A stretch of 18,909 nt of DNA from G963674685 sp964591275 (GTDB taxonomy: Bacteria; Lernaellota; Lernaellaia; JACKCT01), in assembly GCA_964591275.1 (NCBI GenBank), contig CAZQAE010000088.1, positions 1-18,909 of the forward strand, given 5' to 3'. Under the pieces are notes generated by a model. It saw nothing but the letters and a program-made list of their open reading frames with translations, ran no database searches and was not told the origin of the DNA. Of this stretch, positions 6,672-14,234 are shown piece after piece. A program made the position numbers and the translations under genes. Every line of letters starts with the position of its first letter. Position 1 is the stretch's first letter.

Positions 6672-7835
6672 TTAACCGGCTGAATCCGGCGAGGATGAAG
6701 AACCGGCCAACTCCTCATGCAGTTTCGCCGTGCGTTCGCCGTATGCTTTCCAGGTATAATCCTCGACGCGCTGCCGTCCGAGGTGCCCGATGGCGGAGGA
6801 GAGTTCGGAATCATTATAAAGCTTCTTTATGGCGGCGCCGATGGCCTTTGGATCGCCCGGCGGAACGAAAAGCGCTGATTTGCCATACTCGGCCACGGAG
6901 CCGGCCTGCGCGGTGACGATCATCGGCAGTCCATGGGCCATGGCTTCATAGGTGACCAGAGCGCTGCCTTCTTCAAGAGAGGGAAAACAGAAAACATGCG
7001 CGTTGGCCATATGCTCGAAAACATCGGCTGAAAATCCCGTAAAGAAAACGTCGCCGCGATCAAACCAGCGCTGAAATACCCTTTCGGCGCTTTTTTCCAA
7101 TCCGCCCACGATAATCAGTTCGGCCTTTTTGAGCTTGAGGTCGTCCCAGGCTTCGAGAATATCCAGGACGCCCTTGCGAACGCCGACCTGCCCTACGAAG
7201 AGCACGCGAAAAGGGTCGCGCTTTTCCTGGCTGACCGGCTTCAGCCCTTCAGGAATATCGAAACCAAAGGGATTGATCACTAGTTTGGCTTCATCAACGC
7301 CCTCATCGATGAAGCTCTGCCATGCGTGCTGGGAAGGCACCACAATCCTGTCGGCCAGGTCGTAATCCTGCAGGCAGCGGTCTATCACCTTCGACAAAGG
7401 CCGATAATGAAGCCCTCTGTGTTCGTGAGCCTCGGCGAGGATTTTCGTCTGCGTGTTGATGTGCGTGCTGGCCCTGTCGATGACGATTTTGACGCCCATC
7501 TTTTTCGCGAGTTTCACAGCCTCCGTAGCCTGGCTGTTCCAGGCGTGCATCGTATCGAAAGTTTCTTCACTATTTTTCAAGAGTTTCTGAACGCCTTTGT
7601 CGAAGCGCTTGTTCTTCATGGAAAAGAAAAACTTGTCTGGCACGAAACGCCGCCACCCGTCGCGATAGAAGGGGATCTCGGTGATCTTTTCGCCGTCGAT
7701 TTCGGTCTGGACATTTCGCAGACAAGCCAGGCTGGCGAGATGTTTCGCTCGATGCAAACCCGCTGCGGCGTTGAATGACGTGGTCCCGATGCCGGGGCCG
7801 CCCAAGTCTGAAGCTATGGTGTATAAGGTTCGCAT
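6672..7835 (-). CDS. GT4-family glycosyltransferase
   Basis: This is a 387-residue GT-B fold glycosyltransferase. The N-terminal acceptor domain starts MRTLYTIASDLGGPGIGTTSF. The C-terminal donor domain carries FVGQVGVRKGVLDILEAW (about 213-230) with the R220/K221 pair that contacts the nucleotide phosphates. It also has the EX7E motif E289-x7-E297 in SLEEGSALVTYEAMAHGLP. It transfers a sugar from a nucleotide-sugar donor to an unknown acceptor, probably in surface polysaccharide or glycolipid synthesis. No membrane segment is visible. The ATG at 7835 is preferred; a TTG at 7847 would add four residues and neither has a clear ribosome site. It runs opposite to bioF with only three bases between stops, so no terminator fits there. 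Confidence 0.9.
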   Translation of the reverse strand: MRTLYTIASDLGGPGIGTTSFNAAAGLHRAKHLASLACLRNVQTEIDGEKITEIPFYRDGWRRFVPDKFFFSMKNKRFDKGVQKLLKNSEETFDTMHAWNSQATEAVKLAKKMGVKIVIDRASTHINTQTKILAEAHEHRGLHYRPLSKVIDRCLQDYDLADRIVVPSQHAWQSFIDEGVDEAKLVINPFGFDIPEGLKPVSQEKRDPFRVLFVGQVGVRKGVLDILEAWDDLKLKKAELIIVGGLEKSAERVFQRWFDRGDVFFTGFSADVFEHMANAHVFCFPSLEEGSALVTYEAMAHGLPMIVTAQAGSVAEYGKSALFVPPGDPKAIGAAIKKLYNDSELSSAIGHLGRQRVEDYTWKAYGERTAKLHEELAGSSSSPDSAG

Positions 7836-7965
7836 GGCAAACCACAATAGGGAAAAAATCGGGATATTGGAAGTCCCTGATTTTCACAAAAAAAGGCGCG
7901 GCTTTTCACGCGGTTTTCAAAAAAAAGCGAAAGTGATTTTTCTAGTTTGATCCCGATGGTCCCGG

Positions 7966-8052
7966 TTATGCGCCGCAACACCCGCTTTCGCCCGAGTCAT
8001 CCGGTTCATCGCCGGCATTGTTGTTGAGGCAATCGTTATTTTCTTTTGGCAT
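7966..8052 (-). CDS. Possible 28-residue Asp- and Cys-rich mini-protein
   Basis: A short minus-strand frame runs from ATG at 8052 to TAA at 7966-7968. It starts MPKENNDCLNNNAGDEPDD and ends SGESGCCGA. The composition (Asn, Asp, Gly, and a terminal Cys pair) resembles the acidic low-complexity tethers of the lipoproteins nearby, or the end of a secreted protein with a Cys-containing C-terminal tag. No good Shine-Dalgarno sequence precedes it, and an in-frame stop lies three codons upstream. It may be a real small peptide, the decayed end of a lost gene, or chance. Confidence 0.25.
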   Translation of the reverse strand: MPKENNDCLNNNAGDEPDDSGESGCCGA

Positions 8053-8075
8053 CGATTTTCAGGCGCTCAGTGCCG

Positions 8076-8104
8076 TGGTCAAGACGCGTGATCGCATGTA
8101 TAAT
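8076..8104 (+). promoter_or_regulatory. Predicted promoter of the sulfatase gene
   Basis: TGGTCA (8076-8081, four of six consensus bases) and a perfect TATAAT (8099-8104) are 17 bases apart. Transcription would start near 8111, giving a leader of about 45 bases before the sulfatase ATG. It is the only good promoter candidate in the gap. Confidence 0.5.
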
Positions 8105-8155
8105 ACGAGTAGTGAGCCTTTTTTATTGTCGGCGCGTATTTTTATTGGATGAAAA

Positions 8156-9796
8156 ATGAAAAAAACAATCACTGCCCTGACATTCGCCTTTTTCGCCATC
8201 TTCTGCATTGCCCTTTTTTCATGCGGCGATGACGATGATTCGAGTTCGGATTCTGATGACGATACAGGTTCGGAATCCAACGACGACGCAAACGACGACG
8301 CAAACGACGACGCGGACGATGACGATGATTTGGATGTGGGTTCGCCCAACATCGTCGTCATTATGGTCGACGATATGGGCATGGCGCACTACAACACGCT
8401 TTTGCAGGGCGGCTATATGCCCAATCTGGCGCAACATATCGTAGATAAGGGAACAGTTTTCACCGAGTCTTATGTGTCGAATCCCATGTGCTGCCCATCA
8501 AGATCGATTTTTTTGACCGGCCAGTACACGCACAACAACGGCGTGTGGAACAACAATTTCCCCTTGGGCGGCGTGACCAGTCTGGACGATTCTTCGACCG
8601 TGGCTACGTGGTTGCAATCGGCGGGCTATCGTACCTGCCTGATTGGAAAGTATCTCAATGAATACGGCGATATGACGGCGGAGGACTACGTGCCTCCGGG
8701 GTGGGACGACTGGTTCGTGGCGCTTCGCGACACGATCTATCAGGTATACAACTATACGATCAACGACGACGGACAGGTCGTGGAATATGGTGAGCGGTCG
8801 GAGGACTATTCGACTGACGTGTTTAAGCGTCGCGCGGTCCGTTTCATTGATGAGGCGGCGGCGGAAGAGAACCATGCGCCCTTTTTTCTTTGGCTCAATC
8901 CCCTGGCGCCGCACGTGGAATTTCCTGAAAACGGCTTCACGAGCCTGCCGTCTTTCAGCACTTACTATGAGTTAACTATCCGCCCGGCGCCGCGCCACTT
9001 GGGGATTTTCGACCAGGATTTGCCCGACTGGCCGGCCTTCAATGAAGCGGATATGAGCGACAAGCCCTGGTGGATGCGCATCAGGCCGAACCTGTCGGAA
9101 ACGGATATCTCCAATGCGCGCCGGCAGTGGAACGATCAACTGGCCTCGCTTTTGGCTGTGGATGAAATGATCGGCGACGTGATCGACGCCTTAAACCGAA
9201 CCGGCTCAATGCAAAACACGGCGCTGATGTTTTTGTCCGACAACGGCTATCTGATGGGGCGACACCTGGTTCCCGGCAAGACAGCGCCCTACGAAGAGGC
9301 GATTCGCGTTCCGATGATCATTCGCGAACCGGAGCAGAGTGAGCCGCGCATCTGCGACAGGCCGGTCGTGAACAATGATCTGGCGCCTACGCTGGCCGCC
9401 TGGGCCGAAGCCGCGCCGACGCATACTATCGACGGACGATCCCTGCTACCCGTGCTGGACGATCCCGAGATGGACAATTGGCGGACACGTTTTCTTATCG
9501 AACACAAGTCCGCGACGAACACGCCTTTTGAAATTCCCGACTACCTGGCCCTGCGCAATTTCAGCAACGCCCCGGGCGAAATGAACGCCCTTTTTGCGCA
9601 GTATTACTACCAGGGAGATCCGATCCCATTTGAGTTCTACGATATGGATTTGGACCCTTATCAGATGCAAAGCCTGGCAAACGACGTCTCCCCGGAGCGC
9701 ATCGCGCAGCGCGAAAAATTGATGGAACATTTGTTGGAGCTTTCCGTGTGCGCCGGGCAGGAATGCCGTCGCCTTGAGGACCGCTCGGGCGAGTAA
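8156..9796 (+). CDS. Type I sulfatase, lipoprotein with Asp-rich tether
   Basis: This 546-residue secreted sulfatase begins with a lipoprotein signal peptide (MKKTITALTF ... ALFSC), with the lipid-carrying Cys at residue 23. Gly at +2 suggests outer-membrane sorting. Residues 24-60 are an Asp/Asn/Ser tether, encoded in part by three 12-bp repeats. The alkaline-phosphatase-superfamily sulfatase domain follows: metal-binding D72-D73 (IMVDDMG), and the formylglycine motif C112-x-P114-x-R116 in CCPSRSIFLTGQYTHNNGVW. It continues with CLIGKYLN, WLNPLAPH and LMFLSDNGYLMG. The Cys must be oxidised to formylglycine by FGE or an anaerobic maturase, neither of which is in this window. The overall pattern resembles the N-acetylglucosamine-6-sulfatase and heparan-type subgroup, but the substrate cannot be fixed. 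GGATG lies just before the ATG. Confidence 0.93.
   Translation: MKKTITALTFAFFAIFCIALFSCGDDDDSSSDSDDDTGSESNDDANDDANDDADDDDDLDVGSPNIVVIMVDDMGMAHYNTLLQGGYMPNLAQHIVDKGTVFTESYVSNPMCCPSRSIFLTGQYTHNNGVWNNNFPLGGVTSLDDSSTVATWLQSAGYRTCLIGKYLNEYGDMTAEDYVPPGWDDWFVALRDTIYQVYNYTINDDGQVVEYGERSEDYSTDVFKRRAVRFIDEAAAEENHAPFFLWLNPLAPHVEFPENGFTSLPSFSTYYELTIRPAPRHLGIFDQDLPDWPAFNEADMSDKPWWMRIRPNLSETDISNARRQWNDQLASLLAVDEMIGDVIDALNRTGSMQNTALMFLSDNGYLMGRHLVPGKTAPYEEAIRVPMIIREPEQSEPRICDRPVVNNDLAPTLAAWAEAAPTHTIDGRSLLPVLDDPEMDNWRTRFLIEHKSATNTPFEIPDYLALRNFSNAPGEMNALFAQYYYQGDPIPFEFYDMDLDPYQMQSLANDVSPERIAQREKLMEHLLELSVCAGQECRRLEDRSGE
8279..8314 (+). repeat. Three 12-bp tandem repeats coding the NDDA tether
   Basis: AACGACGACGCA occurs three times in tandem; the last copy ends GCG. 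It encodes NDDA-NDDA-NDDA inside the acidic tether of the sulfatase. Repeats like this can change tether length by slippage in whole codons without breaking the frame. Confidence 0.85.
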
Positions 9797-9957
9797 TGAA
9801 AAAATGTAGGGGCAGGTCTCCGTGCCTGCCCATCAATGGGCGACCAAAAGGGGATCGCTTTTAAAATTGCTTTCCGCTGACCTCTGACCACTGACTCCAT
9901 ACAATTCCGGCAATTTTCTCTTAACAATTCGTGTTACGAATTACATAGATATGCTAC
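9797..9957. repeat. Intergenic repeat cluster with hairpins
   Basis: The gap after the sulfatase stop is packed with short symmetric elements. A GGGCAGG/CCTGCCC hairpin lies at 9810-9831, overlapped by an alternative GCCCAT/ATGGGC hairpin at 9828-9841. A heptad-like CTGACCTCTGACCACTGAC run lies at about 9888-9906. A 17-bp palindrome, AATTCGT-GTT-ACGAATT, lies at 9926-9942. The first hairpin has no following T-run, so it is not a standard terminator. Elements of this look are typical of dispersed intergenic repeats. The cluster abuts the truncated 5' end of the cbiM-like remnant. Confidence 0.55.
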
Positions 9958-9960
9958 TTT

Positions 9961-10623
9961 TTGAGGGCCGTCGGGCCGGCGACCTTTATCGTATCCGCGA
10001 CGGCGGTCGGCATTGCCGTATCCAGGGCGAAAAAGCACATGGACGAAAAGGAGGCGCCGCTTCTGGGCGTCACTGCGGCCTTCGTGTTCGCGGCGCAGAT
10101 GCTCAACTTTCCGGTCGCCGGGGGCACGAGCGGGCACTTTCTCGGGGCATTGTTAGCCGGAGTGCTTTTGGGGCCTTTCAACGGCTGCCTTGTGCTGACT
10201 CTCGTGCTCATTATTCAAGCCCTTGTTTTCGCGGACGGGGGCATCACCGCCCTGGGCTCGAATATCTTCCTCATGGGCGTTGTGGGCGGCATCGGCGCTA
10301 CATATTTCTTCTATGGCTTAAAGTGCCTTTTTCCGAAAACCAAGCGGGGCTTTATCGCCGCCGTCGTCGTTGCCTCGTGGGTCTCGGTGGCCTGCGCTTC
10401 GGTCGCCTGCGCTTTACTTCTGGCCCTTTCCGGTACCGTTCTCACCGTCACGCAGGATATGTTTTTCGCCGCGCAGACCTGTTCGTGCATCATTGTTCTT
10501 TACAAAGGACGCATCGAACGCGACGGACATATCGAGCAAGTTTTTTCAGATGACAAGCTACTGGAAAAATGCAATCTCGATTTTAAGAGAAACTACAGCG
10601 TCCTGGAAAAATTGCGGGGATGA
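9961..10623 (+). pseudogene. CbiM-like metal transporter remnant fused in frame to a CbiO-like ATPase tail
   Basis: Residues about 5-158 are the CbiM/NikM membrane substrate-binding subunit of a cobalt/nickel ECF transporter: EAPLLGVTAAFVFAAQMLNFPVAGGTSGH, then LLGPFNGCLVLTLVLIIQALVFADGGITALGSNI. CbiM proteins normally start MHIPDGFL, whose N-terminal Met/His residues bind the metal. Here the match begins only at the FL, after an in-frame TAG at 9946-9948, and the nominal TTG start has no ribosome site. At about residue 159 the protein leaves CbiM and continues as the end of an ABC ATPase of the CbiO type: TVLTVTQDMFFAAQTC..IIVLYKGRIERDG, then an EQVFSDDKLLEKCNLDF tail. The H-loop His is Gln165. 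Both ends are thus broken, and cbiQ and most of cbiO are missing. It is best read as a deletion scar, although the frame is still open. Confidence 0.75.
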
Positions 10624-10783
10624 GTGAGCGCCGTAAGCGCCGTCACCGCCGACTCGACAAAAATTCCTTCTTAGGCTAACAACAAATGTCTAGGGGAAGC
10701 GCCCTGTCCGCCTCGCCGTTTGATCGGCGATTGCCATTTGAAAAATAATCCCGCCGTATTGAAAACTAGTTTGGAGCCTCGCC
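10624..10783. other. Short intergenic gap before the ceramidase-family gene
   Basis: This gap contains a TCGCCG/CGGCGA hairpin (10713-10730) with no T-run. I see no strong promoter. GGAG at 10773-10776 is the ribosome site for the next gene. Confidence 0.4.
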
Positions 10784-13189
10784 GTGCTGACTCGAAAATT
10801 TTCTGCTTTTCTATTTTTTACGCTCGTTGCCATCATTTCGCTTTTGGTTATCGGGTGCAATTCCGGGGATGACGATGATTCCGACAGTGCGTCGGATATA
10901 ACGGACGATGATACGCAAACGGATGATGATGATGCGTCAGGCGACCGCCTGTACGCCGGCGCGGCCTCCGCTTCTCTGGACCTCCCCATTGGCATTGCCA
11001 TGGGCGGCTTCGCTGTGCGTATCGGTCTCATCATGCCCTACAACAAGCTTATGGGCGGCTCTTTCGGCTACCTGGACCGACCGGATGTCAAAGCCGTTGC
11101 TCTTCGCCGCAACGGTTTGACGTTGGTCATCGCGAGAGTTGTGATGATGGGCGTCACCGAAAGCCTGCGCACGCAGGTGGTCAATTTGGTCCGCGAGCAA
11201 ACGGGCTTGGACCTTGACCGAAGTCTTATCCTCAATGCGACTCATACGCACTCGGGTCCGGGGCACTTTCTTCCCGTACCGGACATCACCGGCCTGGTCG
11301 GCGTTGACGTGTATAACCAGAAAATTGTGGATCGCATTGCCGGCAGCATCGCCGGCACTATCGTAGAAGCCATTGAGAGTATGGAGCCGGCTCGAATTGG
11401 CTTCGGATACAGAGAGAGTTTCGATCCCGATGAACGACTCGTTGAAGACCGCCGCTGCTATAACGGCCCCGGCGTCTTCAAAGAAGATCGCCTTTGGATC
11501 GGGAGAATTGAAAACGACGAAGGCGAAACTTTTGCGATGCTCGTCGGCATGGCCATGCACGGCGTGATCTATAGTTACGGCATGTTCGACCTGACGGGCG
11601 ACGCGCCGGGCGGCGTGGAGCGGGCCGTGGAAAAACTATACGATTACCCGGTGACGGTGTTGTATATCCAGGGTTCAGCAGGCGATGTCGTGCCTCTGAT
11701 AGGGGGTTCTTTAGGACATGGTTCCATGCAGATGACCGAATGGATCGGCTCTCAGGTCGCGCAAATCGTCAAAGAAATCGACGAAGATGTCATTACCGAC
11801 GACCAGCCGGAATTGAAAGTCCTCACACGGCGCTACACGACCGACCGCCAAACCCTGGGTTATGAGCCCGGTGAATTCGGCTATTATGACTATGCGGGCG
11901 AATTTATCGAATACGAGAAGGGCGCCATGGAGTGCGGCGTCTTGGCCAACGAAGCGCAAGGCAGCATCGCCGATTGCGACAATCCGGAGACGATGCTCGT
12001 GGACGGCTATCTCGGATGCATGGTCGACTTGTCCTGGCCGCAAGTGGCTGTGGCCGCGGATTTGTTTACCCAGTCGCCTTTGACCGTGGCTCGGATCGGG
12101 GATCATTATTTCTTCACGGCGCCCGGAGAAATCACTTCGCATCTGGCGGTGGATACGCGGCGACAGATGGCCGAAACCCTTGGCGTGCCATTTGAAAACA
12201 TCAACACCATCGGATACGCGCAGAACTACATCTTCTACATCCTCCAGGATTGGGATTGGATGCAGGGCGGCGGCGAGACGGAAGGGTCTTTCTTCGGCTG
12301 GCGATACGGACCCTGGCTTCAAAATGAGGTGAGCCGAATGGCCCTTTGGATGGAAGAGAGCAATCCGCCGCCGGATGACGACCCGCCTCCGAACCTGTTT
12401 TATAAAGAAACAGAAGCGGTCCAGCCGGAACTTTCAGAACGGCTTGGCGAAGTCGCCGTTGAAGCGAAGGCTGAATCACAGCGCTTTGAAATTGTGCGCT
12501 TCACCTGGTACGGCGGGCATCCGGAAATCGACCGACGGCGTGTCGTTTTGCAGCAAAAGGTTGACGGTGAATACGTCGACGTGAAGCGCTCCAACGGCTC
12601 CATATATGACGATGAGGGCTGGGAAATTGCAGTGCGCCTGTTTCCAGTGCCCTCATATCGGGAAGAGCGAAATTTGGAGTCCAGGCTTTTTGAATATCGG
12701 ATTGCCTGGGAGACCAGTTTCGACGACCCCATCGGCCTTTTGCGTTTTAAGGTTATCGGCGTTGGCCGGACAAGCCAGGGAGAAATATCCTACGAACTGG
12801 CTTCAGAGCCATTCAGATTATCGCCCGCGCAAAACATTATGGTGTACGACATATCGGCGACGCAAAGCGGCGGCAGTCTGACAATCGAAGCAACGGCGGC
12901 TTATCCGCCCGACCCGTGGATGGCTCGGCGCATGCGCTCTCCCCTCTCCGGGGGAAACAATCCGGCGATCATCCCCGGCGGCAGCGCCGTGGCGACAATC
13001 GAGGATGAGCAGGGCAATTTGGCGCAGTGCGCCCTAATCTATGATCCCCTGACGCAAAAACTCGTCGGTGAGTTGGCAACCGAAGGTTTGACCGGAGCAT
13101 TAAGGGTTGAGGTTGCATCCGGCGCTGTCAACGACGGATACGCAAACACCAACAGCGAAGCTTCCGAGCCTGTTGTCACGCAGCCCTGA
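10784..13189 (+). CDS. Neutral/alkaline ceramidase-family lipoprotein with Asp-rich tether
   Basis: This is an 801-residue secreted protein. A lipoprotein signal peptide ends LLVIGC with the lipid Cys at residue 25 (Asn at +2, suggesting the outer membrane). Residues 28-54 form an Asp/Ser/Thr tether like that of the sulfatase. The catalytic domain then begins LYAGAASASLDLPIGIAMGGF, matching the start of the neutral/alkaline non-lysosomal ceramidase N-terminal domain. The zinc motif HTHSGPG is at 154-160 (NATHTHSGPGHF). YIQGSAGDVVP and FFTAPGEIT match later family motifs. The C-terminal part from about 540 looks like the family's immunoglobulin-like domain plus extra beta-rich sequence. Characterised members hydrolyse the amide of ceramide, but the family is broad and the substrate here is unproven. 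The GTG at 10784 follows GGAG by seven bases. Confidence 0.83.
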   Translation: MLTRKFSAFLFFTLVAIISLLVIGCNSGDDDDSDSASDITDDDTQTDDDDASGDRLYAGAASASLDLPIGIAMGGFAVRIGLIMPYNKLMGGSFGYLDRPDVKAVALRRNGLTLVIARVVMMGVTESLRTQVVNLVREQTGLDLDRSLILNATHTHSGPGHFLPVPDITGLVGVDVYNQKIVDRIAGSIAGTIVEAIESMEPARIGFGYRESFDPDERLVEDRRCYNGPGVFKEDRLWIGRIENDEGETFAMLVGMAMHGVIYSYGMFDLTGDAPGGVERAVEKLYDYPVTVLYIQGSAGDVVPLIGGSLGHGSMQMTEWIGSQVAQIVKEIDEDVITDDQPELKVLTRRYTTDRQTLGYEPGEFGYYDYAGEFIEYEKGAMECGVLANEAQGSIADCDNPETMLVDGYLGCMVDLSWPQVAVAADLFTQSPLTVARIGDHYFFTAPGEITSHLAVDTRRQMAETLGVPFENINTIGYAQNYIFYILQDWDWMQGGGETEGSFFGWRYGPWLQNEVSRMALWMEESNPPPDDDPPPNLFYKETEAVQPELSERLGEVAVEAKAESQRFEIVRFTWYGGHPEIDRRRVVLQQKVDGEYVDVKRSNGSIYDDEGWEIAVRLFPVPSYREERNLESRLFEYRIAWETSFDDPIGLLRFKVIGVGRTSQGEISYELASEPFRLSPAQNIMVYDISATQSGGSLTIEATAAYPPDPWMARRMRSPLSGGNNPAIIPGGSAVATIEDEQGNLAQCALIYDPLTQKLVGELATEGLTGALRVEVASGAVNDGYANTNSEASEPVVTQP

Positions 13190-13261
13190 TGTTGGCGAAT
13201 GGCGCGAAGGGTTTGGAATCGCAAAGCCACTAATTTATTGACGGGACTTGTCTGTGATTTC

Positions 13262-14050
13262 TCATCGGCTTTCGCGGCGTCCTCGCCATGCGGGCAGGCC
13301 GATCAGTTCGATCCACAGGCCTCCCAATTGCCAAAGGGATCGGACGAGGCGGCTGATGTTGAATATCTGGCTTTGGCCGTAAACACGGAAATGATGCTGC
13401 ACGCCGACCTCCGTAAACCTGGCTCCGGCGTCCTGTAGTTTTCGCATCAATTCCACGCATATGGCTCCTGAGCGCCGTGTCAGATGGAAATCTTCCATCG
13501 CCTTCCGGCGGATCAGCCTGAAGTCGCAGTCCACATCCCATATTTCCAGTCCGAAACCGAAACGGATGAGGTGTTGATATATGCCGCCGATGAACTTGCG
13601 GTGAATGGGATCGTTGCGCCTGGTCTTGTAGCCCTGCACAAGGTCGATATCCTCGTCCATCGCTTCGACCAGCAGCTTAAGTTGGGCTGGATTATATTGC
13701 GCGTCGCCGTCCGTGTAAAAAACCCAGTCTTTCGTCGCGGCGGCAAAACCGCTGATCAATGCGCCTCCGTATCCGCGATTATTTTCATGGAAGACCAGAC
13801 GCAGATGCTCACTGAAAATGCCTTGCATCCTTTCCAGCAGTTCTCGGGCACCGTCTTCGCTGCCATCGTCCACGACGATGACCTCGTAGTCGTCGCTCAC
13901 TTCCTTTAGTGTGAATAAGACGGAAAGAACCATGCTCGCGATTGTTCCGCGATCGTTGAAGCAGGGGAAAAAGCAGGATATGGATGGCTTGTTCACAAGG
14001 TCTCCCTCAAGCCTGAGCGCCAACTCGCGCCGTGCTCGGCGATTTTTCAT
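13262..14050 (-). CDS. GT2-family glycosyltransferase (DPM1-like)
   Basis: This is a 262-residue GT-A fold transferase. KPSISCFFPCFNDRGTIASMV (21-41) opens the domain. DDGS (61-64) contacts the nucleotide, and T113-D-G-D116 (FYTDGDAQYNPAQL) is the metal-binding DxD. The later GYKTRRNDPIHRKFIGGIYQHLIR and DVDCDFRLIRRKAM segments are typical of dolichol- or undecaprenyl-phosphate sugar transferases. It probably loads a sugar onto a polyprenyl phosphate or builds a cell-surface glycan; the sugar cannot be told from sequence. The first about 20 residues are basic and not conserved. A weak AAGGAAA lies about 12 bases before the ATG. It converges with the ceramidase-family gene (72 bases apart) and diverges from the FHA gene. 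Confidence 0.88.
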   Translation of the reverse strand: MKNRRARRELALRLEGDLVNKPSISCFFPCFNDRGTIASMVLSVLFTLKEVSDDYEVIVVDDGSEDGARELLERMQGIFSEHLRLVFHENNRGYGGALISGFAAATKDWVFYTDGDAQYNPAQLKLLVEAMDEDIDLVQGYKTRRNDPIHRKFIGGIYQHLIRFGFGLEIWDVDCDFRLIRRKAMEDFHLTRRSGAICVELMRKLQDAGARFTEVGVQHHFRVYGQSQIFNISRLVRSLWQLGGLWIELIGLPAWRGRRESR

Positions 14051-14096
14051 TTGACCACGACTTTCCTTTAAGTTGCAAGAGCGCGTGAATCGGCGG

Positions 14097-14125
14097 TTGA
14101 TTTAAAACATTGTAACGAATAGGAT
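14097..14125 (+). promoter_or_regulatory. Weak candidate promoter of the FHA-transporter unit
   Basis: TTGATT (14097-14102) and TAGGAT (14120-14125) are 17 bases apart, each with four of six consensus bases. The pair lies in the divergent gap between the GT2 gene and the FHA gene and would start transcription about 100 bases before the ATG at 14235. Confidence 0.3.
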
Positions 14126-14234
14126 TTTAAAAACCTGGACTGGTGACTTGCTCGACGCCGCAAAGAATATGAAATATAGGCAAGGATGCAAATTTTCCGA
14201 TCCGGGATATGTTTTCCATCTTGCAAAGGATGAC

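Larger units (their letters stand above)
7836..8155. other. Divergent intergenic region between glycosyltransferase and sulfatase
   Basis: This gap of about 320 bases separates two divergent genes. It holds A-rich tracts (7889-7894 and 7918-7926), a possible 28-codon reading frame on the minus strand (listed separately) and a sulfatase promoter (listed separately). I see no convincing promoter for the glycosyltransferase and no repeat of the REP type. Confidence 0.5.

Noticed and set aside
8220..8335. GAC/GAT-rich stretch as a satellite or CRISPR-like repeat
   Set aside because: It is in frame inside the sulfatase gene and encodes the acidic tether; there are no spacers or conserved repeat units beyond the three 12-bp copies.
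9810..9831. Hairpin after the sulfatase as an intrinsic terminator
   Set aside because: The stem is good, but no run of T follows, and its sequence resembles a dispersed intergenic repeat.
9951..10553. 200-codon frame beginning with ATG at 9951, overlapping the cbiM-like remnant
   Set aside because: Its Arg/Gly-rich translation is not protein-like and the overlapping frame has clear CbiM and ABC ATPase similarity. Its ATG does not rescue the missing CbiM N-terminus because it is in the wrong frame.
11711..12322. 203-codon open frame antisense to the ceramidase-family gene
   Set aside because: The coding strand carries family motifs throughout; the antisense product matches nothing recognisable.
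13190..13261. Terminator or small gene between the convergent ceramidase-family and GT2 genes
   Set aside because: No stem-loop with a T-run and no supported reading frame is visible in the 72 bases.
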